Shown here in pieces: positions 44,306-53,371 of a stretch of 64,000 nucleotides of DNA. Both the position numbers and the translations under genes were made by a program. The DNA comes from Chryseobacterium paridis. Lineage in GTDB: Bacteria > Bacteroidota > Bacteroidia > Flavobacteriales > Weeksellaceae. Position 1 is the first letter of the stretch, and the number at the start of each line of letters is the position of its first letter. Location of the stretch: the NCBI RefSeq assembly GCF_016595215.1, contig NZ_JAENHK010000001.1:682001-746000 (forward strand), read 5' to 3'. Under the pieces are notes generated by a model. That model saw only the letters and a list, made by a program, of their open reading frames with translations. It was not told the DNA's origin and searched no databases.

Positions 44306-45187
44306 TTATTTTGGTAGACCCTTTCTTAGGGCACTTTCTGCTATTTTTATGGCTCGTTTTTCCTTCCAGTCCATGTATTTTTTCTTGAAATTGACTTTCA
44401 TGATATCGTCAAATTTTCGTTGTACTGTTAGATTCCAAATAGAATGCGCTTTTACAGCCCATGATTTGTCCCAGGCTCTCAGAGAAAGAGAGAAACTTCC
44501 ATCCAGATATTTCATCCAGTGCCACCATCCGGTAGGCATAAATAAAGTGTCACCATGCTCCAGAAAGCACTCAATTCCATCTATACCATTCAATGCAGGG
44601 AACTTTTCGAAATCCGGATTTTCAATATCATAATCTTCTAAAGCATAGGTCGTATACGGAATCTTATATAACCTTTCTTTCCATTTGTTTTCAAAAAGGA
44701 TAACATGTTTTCTCCCATTAAAATGGGTGTGGAAGATATGAGGAAGATCTATATCATAATGTAAAAAAGTAACAGAACCTTTTCCTCCAAAGAACATCGA
44801 TGGATATTTATCCAGAAAACCACCCATTAAATCTTTTGGGGAAATATAATCTGCTAATAATTTGTTTGCATATTTTATCGGGTCAAAAAAGAAAATCCTC
44901 AAATCAGTTGGTTCTTTTCGGATAAGATCAATATAATCTCCAAATTGCATTTTGGTTGTAGGAGTATTAATGGGTGCTGAAGGATCTGCTTTGGCACTGT
45001 CATATAACGGAACTTCTACATCACCTACCACTTCCTTTATGTAGTCCATCGTCCATTTTTGGTAGGCAGGCCATTTTTTTGCCATATTTTTTATGACGAC
45101 TGGCCTTCTCGGCTTTAGATATTTTTCAAAGAACTCTTCTTTGGTAATGTCGTCTACGATATCAATCGGCCTTAAAATGACTCCCAT
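44306..45187 (-). CDS. Cupin_8/JmjC-like oxygenase, copy 2
   Basis: 293 residues, the same length as copy 1. It shares MFFGGKGSVTFLH(F/Y)DID with His143/Asp145 and GWWHWMKY with His223, so both copies look active. Differences concentrate in the first 60 residues, around 105-120 and the basic C-terminal tail. Each copy has its own promoter (TAATTTTG) and terminator, so the duplication included regulatory DNA. Functional separation between the copies is unknown. Confidence 0.88.
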   Translation of the reverse strand: MGVILRPIDIVDDITKEEFFEKYLKPRRPVVIKNMAKKWPAYQKWTMDYIKEVVGDVEVPLYDSAKADPSAPINTPTTKMQFGDYIDLIRKEPTDLRIFFFDPIKYANKLLADYISPKDLMGGFLDKYPSMFFGGKGSVTFLHYDIDLPHIFHTHFNGRKHVILFENKWKERLYKIPYTTYALEDYDIENPDFEKFPALNGIDGIECFLEHGDTLFMPTGWWHWMKYLDGSFSLSLRAWDKSWAVKAHSIWNLTVQRKFDDIMKVNFKKKYMDWKEKRAIKIAESALRKGLPK

Positions 45188-45206
45188 TTTTTTAAATTTT
45201 ATGCTG

Positions 45207-45214
45207 CAAAATTA
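45207..45214 (-). promoter_or_regulatory. -7 element (TAATTTTG) of cupin copy 2
   Basis: A minus-strand TAnnTTTG match 19 bases upstream of the ATG at 45187, the same arrangement as copy 1. Confidence 0.5.
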
Positions 45215-45471
45215 TTAAATTAATATTTACAATGAATGAATTAATATTTTATTAATCTATTACTCTTATCGGGGTTTTGTTTGATCGGAATAAATAAGAT
45301 TAAATATTAAATGAAAAATTAAAAAAAGGATTAAGAAGAAAAAAGATTAAAAAAAATATCACTAAAAACATAGTGAAATACAGGAATTTAACTTACACGC
45401 TTGAAATGCATCTCTATACATGTGTAACAAAAAATACACAACCATAACTAATTAAGCAAATAACTAGAATT

Positions 45472-48159
45472 ATGAAAAAGAATATTACTTTATTTCTGAT
45501 GATTTTTCTTTCCGTGCTTACCTATGCGCAGAAGACTGTTACAGGAAAGATCACAGATGAAGATGGTGTTCCCATTCCCAGTGCCAGTGTAACTGTGGAA
45601 GAACCTGGAAAAGATGCCATTTTAGCCTATGGAATTACCAATTCAAAAGGGGAATATAAAGTAACCTTTACCACAGCTGAGTCGAATGTAGACCTGAAAG
45701 TAAAAGCATTCAACCAGAAACCATTAACAAAGCAAATAAGCAATAGTGACCAGACATTGGCATTTAAAATGGAATCTGAAGCGACTGAAATAAAAGAAGT
45801 TCAGCTAAAAACAAAAATGATCACAGCCAGAGGAGATACCATTGCCTATGATCTTAAAGCTTTTGACAGTAAAAGTGATAGAACCTTGGCAGATGTAATG
45901 AAAAAGATTCCGGGAATTGAAGTCAATACGGATGGAACCATTCTTTATCAGGGAAATGCCATCAATAAATTCTATGTTAATGGAAAAGACTTGATGGAAG
46001 GAGGGTACGGAACCATCAACAACTCACTTCCGAAAGATGCTGTACAAAAAGTTGAGGTTCTTGAAAACCACCAGCCCGTAAAAATACTTCAGGATAAAGT
46101 GCCTTCTGACCAGGCAGCGATCAATATTAAACTTAAAAACTCTGTTACCATGACCGGTAGAGGGGAAGTTGGAACTGGCTTTGGTGATCCATGGCTTTGG
46201 AATGTAAAATTAACACCTATGTTCTTTGGACAAAAAAGTCAATGGGTAGTTAACTATAAAACCAATAATATGGGAGAGCAGGTAGAAAATGAAGGGAACA
46301 TATTAGCGTTTGGGAATAGATTCGAAGGCAGAAGAATAAATGCATCTCAAAATGATTGGCTTAATGTAGATAATGCAAGTACACCAAGCCTCCCTGTTAA
46401 AAGATATTTGATGAATAATGTTCATTATTTGTCAGCAAACTACTTAACAAACATAGACAAGAAAAAAGAATGGGAGTTAAAAGCCAATGCTAATTATACC
46501 AATAATGCTGTGGAGCGGGAAGCTTACAGCAGACAGGATTATTTTGGAGATGGAGCAGGTTCCAATATTACGAATATCCTTAATAATTTTTATACTGATA
46601 AAGCAAAAGGGGAGCTTATTTTTACCAAAAATGCCAAAAAGGGATTCTTTAAAAATACCACAAGTTTTTCCCAGTATTGGAATGCAGATAGAGGACTTGT
46701 TGATAGAGAAGATGTTAAAAATGGAACAAAAAGAAATGGGAATGAGGCTCTAGAGTCGCCAACAACATCATTCCAGAACTCATTGAGTACCATTATTCCA
46801 TGGAAAGAAAAAATGGTCAATCTTTTATCTTTTATTAGTTATCAAACAGACAGACAAACCTTAGATGTTTCCCCTTCATCTTATTTGACTATTCCAGGAT
46901 TCGTTCCTGCATCTTCAAATATTGTAAGACAGGATTTAAGGCTTAAGACTTTTGAAGCAAACCATTCTGCAAACATAGGCTTTTCTACAAAAGGATGGAC
47001 TTTTACTCCTGAAGTTGGATTTAATTTTAAAACAACTGATCTGGTTTCAGATTTGTCAAATATGAAAGGGTCTGGGGCTTCCCAACCTCCCATTTCAAAA
47101 TATAGCAATGATTTAAGATATACAACAGCAACACCATATGGAAGTCTGGGAGTAAATTACAAAAATGACTCCTGGATGCTATATGCTAATTTTCCGGTAA
47201 ATTCTAATAATATTAAAGCAGAAGATCCTCTGAGAAGTGTTTCTAAAACAGTTAATAAAGTTACTTTTGAACCAAGTGTTTTTGCTCAATATACTTTTGC
47301 ATCATTCTGGAAGGCATCAGTAAATGCGAATATTAATAACAATTTTGGGGAGATCAATACAGCTTATTCAGGATTTTTAATGACCTCTCCAAGTTCAATC
47401 AATGTGATGGATCCTAATAATCCGATTCCTCAGAATAATAATAAATCTGCAGGAACAAGAATTGAATATAGAAATCCATTGAATAACTTATTCTTTAATA
47501 TTAATTACAGATATTCTGATGCTAAGAGAAACTTAATTTCCAACCCAACAGTTGAAGCTGGTTATATCGTAATGAATTATAAAGAACAGGACAATCATAT
47601 ATTAAATAATGGGTACAGTATGGAAGTTGGAAAATATTTTCCAAAATTTAAAACAAATGCTTCCCTTAGTTACAGCAATAATACAGTGAAATCTGATGCA
47701 TTTTTGGATGATAGGGCTTATAACAATAAAAACAATAGCCAGTCCTATGGAATTAAATTCAACAATACCTATTTCAGCTGGATGAGTGTAGATTATAATG
47801 CAAGCATTTCCAGAACAAAGCAATCAAGTAAAGGGGAGGTAAATTCCAAAGCAACGAGAACAGGATTTAACCATAACCTGGGACTTTTCTTCTATCCAAT
47901 AGAAAACCATACGATTGGATTCAATTGGGATCAGGTGAATACCAATGCTGTTGACCAGAAATACCATAATGGATTTTATGATGTATCTTATCAATTTACA
48001 TGGGCTAAGAAAAAAATTGATTTTGAGTTGAAATGGATGAATATTGCGAATAAGAAAGTATTCGAAACTTATGACATCGGAACCACCGATATCAAATATA
48101 CAAGATATCAGCTCCGCCCAAGTCAGGTTATGTTTACCGTAAAATTCAACTTCAAATAA
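45472..48159 (+). CDS. Outer-membrane beta-barrel protein with carboxypeptidase-regulatory-like domain
   Basis: 895 residues. Signal peptide to about residue 19, then a CarboxypepD_reg-like domain (TVTGKITDEDGVPIPSASVTVE, about 20-110), a plug-like region (ADVMKKIPGIEVNTDGTILYQGNAINKFYVNGKDLMEGGYGTINNSLP, about 140-210) and a long C-terminal beta-barrel ending in a phenylalanine-containing strand (MFTVKFNFK). It resembles TonB-dependent receptors of the family that lacks a standard TonB box and often accompanies GLPGLI proteins; one such gene follows at 48959. Cargo unknown. A perfect palindromic terminator follows. Confidence 0.85.
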   Translation: MKKNITLFLMIFLSVLTYAQKTVTGKITDEDGVPIPSASVTVEEPGKDAILAYGITNSKGEYKVTFTTAESNVDLKVKAFNQKPLTKQISNSDQTLAFKMESEATEIKEVQLKTKMITARGDTIAYDLKAFDSKSDRTLADVMKKIPGIEVNTDGTILYQGNAINKFYVNGKDLMEGGYGTINNSLPKDAVQKVEVLENHQPVKILQDKVPSDQAAINIKLKNSVTMTGRGEVGTGFGDPWLWNVKLTPMFFGQKSQWVVNYKTNNMGEQVENEGNILAFGNRFEGRRINASQNDWLNVDNASTPSLPVKRYLMNNVHYLSANYLTNIDKKKEWELKANANYTNNAVEREAYSRQDYFGDGAGSNITNILNNFYTDKAKGELIFTKNAKKGFFKNTTSFSQYWNADRGLVDREDVKNGTKRNGNEALESPTTSFQNSLSTIIPWKEKMVNLLSFISYQTDRQTLDVSPSSYLTIPGFVPASSNIVRQDLRLKTFEANHSANIGFSTKGWTFTPEVGFNFKTTDLVSDLSNMKGSGASQPPISKYSNDLRYTTATPYGSLGVNYKNDSWMLYANFPVNSNNIKAEDPLRSVSKTVNKVTFEPSVFAQYTFASFWKASVNANINNNFGEINTAYSGFLMTSPSSINVMDPNNPIPQNNNKSAGTRIEYRNPLNNLFFNINYRYSDAKRNLISNPTVEAGYIVMNYKEQDNHILNNGYSMEVGKYFPKFKTNASLSYSNNTVKSDAFLDDRAYNNKNNSQSYGIKFNNTYFSWMSVDYNASISRTKQSSKGEVNSKATRTGFNHNLGLFFYPIENHTIGFNWDQVNTNAVDQKYHNGFYDVSYQFTWAKKKIDFELKWMNIANKKVFETYDIGTTDIKYTRYQLRPSQVMFTVKFNFK

Positions 48160-48175
48160 TAAACTATATAAACAG

Positions 48176-48205
48176 AAAAAGCCAATCTCTAGAGATTGGC
48201 TTTTT
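48176..48205. terminator. Perfect 30-base palindromic terminator
   Basis: Arms AAAAAGCCAATCTCT / AGAGATTGGCTTTTT, no mismatches, between convergent genes. Confidence 0.9.
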
Positions 48206-48217
48206 CTTTATAATGTT

Positions 48218-48712
48218 CTAAAAACTCTGTATATCTGCTGATGGTCCATAACTGCCTGGTAAAGGAATATCATTCAGTCTGTAATAAACACCCAACTGTG
48301 CTCTATGATGGGTAATTTGATTTAAGCTGTGTCGGATTGAAGCATATTTGGTCCATTTTGCCAATTCATTTCCATTATACTTTAATGCCCAGGTTGAATC
48401 CAGATCTTCTTCTTTTGCATTTTCAAGCGCATCAATACCAGACTTATAATTGTCATCGAGCTTTTTCAGCAAATCTTCTTTTGTAGAAGATAAAACAGGT
48501 TGATCTCCGTCGGCAAAATCAAGCTCTGATGTTTTCAACATGGTATTAGGCCATTCAAAAACATCGGCAAGGTGATTCGCAAGAGACTTCATTTTCATGC
48601 TCTTTTCATGAGGAGCATAATCATTTTGGTTATCGGGATAAATATCGAAAAACTTTCTGGTTGTCTGATACTCGCTATCGAGTTCAGATTTTAATTGAGC
48701 TAATGTGTCCAT
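48218..48712 (-). CDS. DinB-like family protein
   Basis: 164 residues forming a predicted four-helix bundle with putative metal-binding histidines at His47 and in HSLNQITHHRAQ (128-138), the DinB_2/YfiT pattern. Members include thiol-dependent S-transferases and damage-induced proteins of unknown activity. It is monocistronic, convergent with the outer-membrane protein gene, and divergent from the GLPGLI gene. Confidence 0.88.
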   Translation of the reverse strand: MDTLAQLKSELDSEYQTTRKFFDIYPDNQNDYAPHEKSMKMKSLANHLADVFEWPNTMLKTSELDFADGDQPVLSSTKEDLLKKLDDNYKSGIDALENAKEEDLDSTWALKYNGNELAKWTKYASIRHSLNQITHHRAQLGVYYRLNDIPLPGSYGPSADIQSF

Positions 48713-48958
48713 ATTAATTTTTGTTTTTTAGGTATTTAAAGTTAAAGATTTTGAGCAGAAAACTGTTTTAATAAAATATTAATCTTTAAAGACACGCAAA
48801 GCGAGACGGATATAAGCGTTTGTTCTTAAGTTGTAGTCATTCAGATTGAAGAGCAATTTGAGTTTTTCAATCAGCTTAAATTGAGTGTGTTATAAATTAA
48901 AATAAAAAAAGTGTAACATTTTTAAAGAAATGGTAACTAATAAGTAAACATTATCACA

Positions 48959-49864
48959 ATGAAAAAGTTGCTTTCAGTATTCTTAATTGCTCTTTTTGCT
49001 GTTGCAAATGCTCAGGAGTCTAAAGAAACTGCGAACCGTTTCTTTTACGAACTGACCTTTAAACCTAAAAAGGATTCGACCAAAGTAGATAAAGTAATAA
49101 CGATATTGGATATTACGGATAAGAACAGATCCATTTATCAGGATTATACAATTATTGCTCAGGATTCTATTCTAAAAGTAGAAATAGAAGCGATGCAAAA
49201 AGCAGGAGTAATGAAAGATCTTTCCAAATCGATCAGACAGCCAAAGATTTCAGCAAGGATTTATAAGTTTTATCCAAGTATGAAAGTTCAATATGTAGAT
49301 AAAATTGCCAGCGGATTTACACCAAGTAATATCGGATATAATGAAGAACCGAAATTTAACTGGAACATCCTGACGGACAAGCAAAAAATAGGAGCTTATA
49401 ATACCCAAAAGGCAACAACAGAGTTTGGAGGAAGAAAATGGACTGCATGGTTCAGTACAGATTTACCTTTCCCTGACGGACCTTACAAGTTTTCCGGACT
49501 TCCAGGATTAATTGTAAAAATAGAAGATGATGCAAAAGATTATTCTTGGGTGCTTCAAGGGAATAAAAAAGTAAAAGACTACTCAGAATATTCATATGTT
49601 GAAAATCTGATGCAGGCAAAAGGAGGAAAAGTAAATGAACTGACCAGAGAAAAGTTTGAAAAAACATATAATGATTTCAAGAAAGATCCTTTTGCTACTG
49701 TAAGACCTATGATGACTCAGGAAATGCTTTCAAAGTCGATACCGGGAATGGATGGTACAATTGGAGACATGATGAAAAAGCAGGAAAAACAATACAAAGA
49801 TTTCTTTAATGCTAATGATAACCCAATTGAAAAGGTGGAGGTAGCTGATAAAAAGAAAAAATAG
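48959..49864 (+). CDS. GLPGLI family secreted protein
   Basis: 301 residues. Signal peptide (to about residue 18), a beta-rich body and the defining family motif FSGLPGLIVKIED (about 179-191), preceded by the typical WTAWFSTDLPFPDGPYKF. The C-terminus is Lys/Gln-rich and charged. GLPGLI proteins are of unknown function and are often found next to outer-membrane receptors of the type encoded at 45472. The DinB-like gene lies between the two here on the opposite strand. Confidence 0.93.
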   Translation: MKKLLSVFLIALFAVANAQESKETANRFFYELTFKPKKDSTKVDKVITILDITDKNRSIYQDYTIIAQDSILKVEIEAMQKAGVMKDLSKSIRQPKISARIYKFYPSMKVQYVDKIASGFTPSNIGYNEEPKFNWNILTDKQKIGAYNTQKATTEFGGRKWTAWFSTDLPFPDGPYKFSGLPGLIVKIEDDAKDYSWVLQGNKKVKDYSEYSYVENLMQAKGGKVNELTREKFEKTYNDFKKDPFATVRPMMTQEMLSKSIPGMDGTIGDMMKKQEKQYKDFFNANDNPIEKVEVADKKKK

Positions 49865-49892
49865 ACATTCAACTAACTAAATTATATTTATC

Positions 49893-49934
49893 AAATAAAC
49901 CCAAATGTTTAACGCATTTGGGTTTATTTTTTTT
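49893..49934 (+). terminator. Terminator after the GLPGLI gene
   Basis: Fifteen-base arms AAATAAACCCAAATG / CATTTGGGTTTATTT with a 7-base loop, followed by a T run. Confidence 0.88.
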
Positions 49935-49969
49935 AGGGAAGATGTTATTTAGATTAAATTTAAATAGCG

Positions 49970-49977
49970 TACATTTG
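49970..49977 (+). promoter_or_regulatory. -7 element (TACATTTG) abutting the feoA start
   Basis: The G of the box is 2 bases before the ATG at 49979, so the transcript is likely leaderless or starts at a later codon. Confidence 0.5.
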
Positions 49978-49978
49978 C

Positions 49979-50251
49979 ATGTACAAAAAAGAGGCTTTGA
50001 AAGAGAAGGATTTACATAAATTAAGCAGTTTCCCTAAAAACAAAATGGGGAAAATATTGGGTTATGATAACGACCATCTAAAGATGCCCAACAAGATTAT
50101 AGAAATGGGCCTTTTACCGGAAACCGTTTTTAAAATTTTGTACCAGGCTCCGTTTAATGGTCCCATGTATGTAGAATTTGGAGAGGAAAAAAGCCGTATT
50201 GCTCTTAGAGAGGAAGAAGGAGATTATATCATTGTACAAGATTTGGATTAA
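49979..50251 (+). CDS. feoA: FeoA family ferrous-iron transport protein
   Basis: 90 residues, an SH3-like FeoA domain with the tail GMLLPETVFKILYQAPFNGPMYVEF-like segment (GLLPETVFKIL, APFNGPMYVEFG) and IALREEEGDYIIV. FeoA assists FeoB in Fe2+ uptake. The stop overlaps the feoB start by one base (TAATG), so the genes are translationally coupled. A -7 box ends just before the start codon. Confidence 0.9.
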   Translation: MYKKEALKEKDLHKLSSFPKNKMGKILGYDNDHLKMPNKIIEMGLLPETVFKILYQAPFNGPMYVEFGEEKSRIALREEEGDYIIVQDLD

Positions 50252-52284
50252 TGCAGGAAAATAAGAAAAAACAGGTGCTTTTGGTTGGAAATCCTAATGT
50301 AGGAAAATCCACGGTTTTCAACACACTTTGCAATAAAAAGCAGAAGACAGGAAACTATGCAGGTGTCACTGTTGCAAGTTATTCAGGAAATTATAATTAT
50401 AAGGACGAAGAGGTTGAGGTAGTAGATTTACCAGGCTCTTACAGCGTTTATCCAAGTTCTGAAGATGAAGCCATTTTTTCTAAATATCTGATCGATGAAC
50501 AGCAAAACTATGTGGGTGTAATCTATATCCTTGAAGCATTAAGTTTAAAAAGAGGACTTCTTCTGTTTCAGCAGATTCAGGATCTGGGAGTTCCTTTAAT
50601 TCTGGTTGTTAACCAGATAGATCAGGCTGAAAGACGCGGAATCAATATTGATATCCAGCAATTTTCAAAGGCATTGAATATTAAGATCATTCAAACCAAC
50701 GCCAAAGAGCAGATTGGAATAGATGCCATTAGAGAAGCTGTTTTTAATAATGATTTTCAAAAAACAAATAAAGCTTCTTTCGAAACCCCTGCTGAACACA
50801 AAGATTTTATTACCAAAATTGTAGACCATAAAGGTCTAGACAGCGAGTATAAAGCATGGATGAGTATATCATCCGGCGTGGAGCTTAGTAAAATAGAAAC
50901 CATGCACGATATACTCAATGGTCCGGACACTAAAAGTTTGGTTCCTAAAAGACTGCAGGTTCAGGAAACAGTAAGAAGATATCAGAATGTTGATAAAATC
51001 TTAGCCAATGTAATTACTAAAAAGCCACAATTCAAGGAACTGTTGACCGAAAAACTGGATAAGGTCTTGGTGCATAAATTCTGGGGATATGTCATTTTTA
51101 TGTTGATCTTATTGATCATATTCCAAAGCGTTTTCTTTCTTGCAGAATATCCAATGAACTGGATTGAAAGTTTCTTCTCATGGTTATCAGCTTTCACTGG
51201 GGAACATCTTCCGGAAGGACCCGTAAATTCATTAATTTCAAATGGAATTGTTCCAGGATTAGGAGGAATTATGGTCTTTGCTCCACAAATTGGAATCCTG
51301 TTGTATTTCTTATATCTGTTAGAAGATTCAGGGTATATGGCAAGGGTTATCTTCTTGATGGACCGATTTTTACGACCATTTGGATTAAATGGAAAAAGTA
51401 TTGTGCCATTAGTTTCAGGAACGGCCTGTGCTATTCCGGCTGTGATCTCAACCCGGAATATAGAAAACGTGAAAGAAAGGTTACTTACTATTTTAGTAAC
51501 ACCATTTATGACATGTTCTGCAAGGCTTCCCGTTTACAGTATCATCATTGGTTTGGTTATTTCAGACAAAAGTTTTTTAGGAATAAAATATAAGGCTCTG
51601 GTATTAATGGGAATGTATTTATTAGGATTTCTGGTTGCCTTATTTTCAGCAGCAATTTTAAAAAGATTTATTAAAGATAAAGGTAAAACCTATCTCGTAA
51701 TGGATTTGCCAACCTATAAAAAACCACTATTCGGATATGATTTTAAAATGGTATTGGGAAAAGTGTGGGATTTCATTACAGGAGCGGGAAAAATTATCTT
51801 TATTGTTAGTATTATCATTTGGTTCTTGAGTTATTTCGGACCATCACAGAAACCAAAAGAAATGGTTGCTACCGATGTGAAATTGGATCATTCCTATCTT
51901 GCAAAAATGGGTAAGGCAATAGAACCAGCTATTGCTCCATTGGGATATGACTGGAAGATGGGAGTAGGAATTATAACAAGCTTTGTTGCACGAGAAGTCT
52001 TCGTAGGAACAATGTCTACATTATATAGTTTGAGCGATGATGCACCGGAAGTAAAGGTGATTGACAAAATGAGACATGATATAAAACCAAATGGTGAAAA
52101 AGTGTTTAATTTTGCAACAGGAATATCTATACTTTTCTTCTATGCATTTGCAATGCAATGTGTTTCTACACTTGCAGTAGTCTATAGAGAAACCAAAAGC
52201 TTAAAATGGACGGGCTTTCAGGTAGTAATGATGACTGGTTTGGCATACTTTGTGTCGATGTTTATTTATCAAATTCTAAAATAA
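50251..52284 (+). CDS. feoB: Ferrous iron transport protein B
   Basis: 677 residues. N-terminal G domain: G1 GNPNVGKST (13-21), DLPG for G3 and NQID for G4. A helical GDI-like linker and a polytopic C-terminal membrane domain follow, with the conserved segments GLGGIMVFAPQIGILLYFLYLLED, SGTACAIPAVISTRNI and FMTCSARLPVYS, which bear the cysteines proposed for iron transfer. Imports Fe2+ with GTP control. Stop and next start overlap (TAATG). Confidence 0.97.
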   Translation: MQENKKKQVLLVGNPNVGKSTVFNTLCNKKQKTGNYAGVTVASYSGNYNYKDEEVEVVDLPGSYSVYPSSEDEAIFSKYLIDEQQNYVGVIYILEALSLKRGLLLFQQIQDLGVPLILVVNQIDQAERRGINIDIQQFSKALNIKIIQTNAKEQIGIDAIREAVFNNDFQKTNKASFETPAEHKDFITKIVDHKGLDSEYKAWMSISSGVELSKIETMHDILNGPDTKSLVPKRLQVQETVRRYQNVDKILANVITKKPQFKELLTEKLDKVLVHKFWGYVIFMLILLIIFQSVFFLAEYPMNWIESFFSWLSAFTGEHLPEGPVNSLISNGIVPGLGGIMVFAPQIGILLYFLYLLEDSGYMARVIFLMDRFLRPFGLNGKSIVPLVSGTACAIPAVISTRNIENVKERLLTILVTPFMTCSARLPVYSIIIGLVISDKSFLGIKYKALVLMGMYLLGFLVALFSAAILKRFIKDKGKTYLVMDLPTYKKPLFGYDFKMVLGKVWDFITGAGKIIFIVSIIIWFLSYFGPSQKPKEMVATDVKLDHSYLAKMGKAIEPAIAPLGYDWKMGVGIITSFVAREVFVGTMSTLYSLSDDAPEVKVIDKMRHDIKPNGEKVFNFATGISILFFYAFAMQCVSTLAVVYRETKSLKWTGFQVVMMTGLAYFVSMFIYQILK

Positions 52285-52436
52285 TGAATTCTTCATTAAT
52301 TTTTCAATACATTATTGTATTCCTCATTGTGGGGTTTGCCTGTTACTCTTTATTCAGAGTGATTAGAAAAAACTTTGCCCCTAAAAAATTCAGCTCTAAA
52401 GGAGGTAGTTGCGACAAAGATTGTGGCTGTTCATAA
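52284..52436 (+). CDS. FeoB-associated Cys-rich membrane protein
   Basis: 50 residues from the ATG at 52284, which overlaps the feoB stop (TAATG). The longer reading frame upstream runs inside feoB and is not real. One transmembrane helix (about 4-26) and a C-terminal cytoplasmic tail with Cys residues in GGSCDKDCGCS. The pattern matches the small Cys-rich FeoB partner seen in many bacteria, proposed to help iron transfer or Feo complex stability. Third gene of the feo operon. Confidence 0.88.
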   Translation: MNSSLIFQYIIVFLIVGFACYSLFRVIRKNFAPKKFSSKGGSCDKDCGCS

Positions 52437-52487
52437 AAAAATAATGTTCCTTTTGAAAAGGCAAGACTATTAAATTCAATTTTTACC

Positions 52488-52495
52488 TATTTTTG
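52488..52495 (+). promoter_or_regulatory. -7 element (TATTTTTG) upstream of dinD
   Basis: A TAnnTTTG match 28 bases before the ATG at 52524. No -33 TTG at the usual spacing. Confidence 0.45.
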
Positions 52496-52523
52496 TTTGC
52501 AATAAAACACAAATAAATAGAAT

Positions 52524-53363
52524 ATGAAAAAAGAATTAATAGAAGAGCTCTTTCTAAAATTCGAAAATGCCTCACATTTATATAATAATATTGAGTGCTG
52601 GAGTGCCAGAGATTTGCAAGAAATATTAAATTATACTAAATGGGATAACTTTCAGAAAGTTATTGAGAAGGCAAAGAAGTCATGCGAAAACGCTGGAGAA
52701 AAAGTTCAAAACCATTTTGCCGATCTCGGGAAAATGGTTCTGATCGGAAGTGGTTCTGAAAGAGAGATAGCCGATATAGCTTTAACTCGTTATGGTTGTT
52801 ATTTGGTGGCTCAGAATGGAGACGCTTCAAAATCTGAGATTGCTTTTGCCCAAACTTATTTTGCTGTTCAAACTAGAAAACAGGAAATTATTGAAAAAAG
52901 ACTTTTAGATGTTGCAAGAGTAACGGCAAGAGAAAAACTATCCAAGACAGAAAAAAAACTTTCAGGAATTATTTATGAAAGAGGAGTTGATGAGAAAAGT
53001 TTTTCATTGATTCGTTCAAAAGGTGACAAGGCATTATTTGGAGGATTCTCTACAAATGATATGAAGAAGAAAATAGGAGTTCCACAAAACAGACCTCTTG
53101 CTGATTTTCTTCCTACATTAACTATAAAGGCTAAAGATTTTGCAACTGAACTTACCAGTCATAATGTTGTAGAAAAAGATTTAAATGGCGATGTTCAGAT
53201 TACAAATGAACATGTCGAAAATAATTTAGCCGTAAGAAAAATGTTAGGCGAAAGAGGGGTAAAACCTGAAACGCTGCCTGCATTAGAGGATGTAAAAAAA
53301 GTTCAAAGGCAATTGGAAAATGATGAGAAGAAAATTTTAAAAGAAACAAAGAAAAATAAGTAA
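52524..53363 (+). CDS. dinD: DNA-damage-inducible protein D (DinD)
   Basis: 279 residues, the usual DinD length. The N-terminal half has the Bro-N-like/DinD core: ENASHLYNNIECWSARDLQEILNYTKWDNFQKVI, then DIALTRYGCYLVAQNGD and AQTYFAVQTRKQEI. DinD is an SOS-induced protein that limits RecA filament activity in E. coli; some homologues lie in mobile elements. No LexA box or mobile element was seen near it. It is followed 8 bases later by glmM, although a functional tie is not expected. Confidence 0.9.
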   Translation: MKKELIEELFLKFENASHLYNNIECWSARDLQEILNYTKWDNFQKVIEKAKKSCENAGEKVQNHFADLGKMVLIGSGSEREIADIALTRYGCYLVAQNGDASKSEIAFAQTYFAVQTRKQEIIEKRLLDVARVTAREKLSKTEKKLSGIIYERGVDEKSFSLIRSKGDKALFGGFSTNDMKKKIGVPQNRPLADFLPTLTIKAKDFATELTSHNVVEKDLNGDVQITNEHVENNLAVRKMLGERGVKPETLPALEDVKKVQRQLENDEKKILKETKKNK

Positions 53364-53371
53364 AATATAGA

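Noticed and set aside
48740..48958. Possible third inverted-repeat element (contains GACACGCAAAGCG)
   Set aside because: Only a short resemblance to the arms at 40111-40408 and no opposite arm found.
51180..51593. 137-residue frame inside feoB
   Set aside because: Shadow frame within a well-supported membrane protein gene; no start context or homology pattern.
52206..52283. Extended N-terminus for the FeoB-associated protein
   Set aside because: The extra residues are inside feoB in another frame; the ATG at 52284 overlapping the feoB stop fits the 50-residue family.
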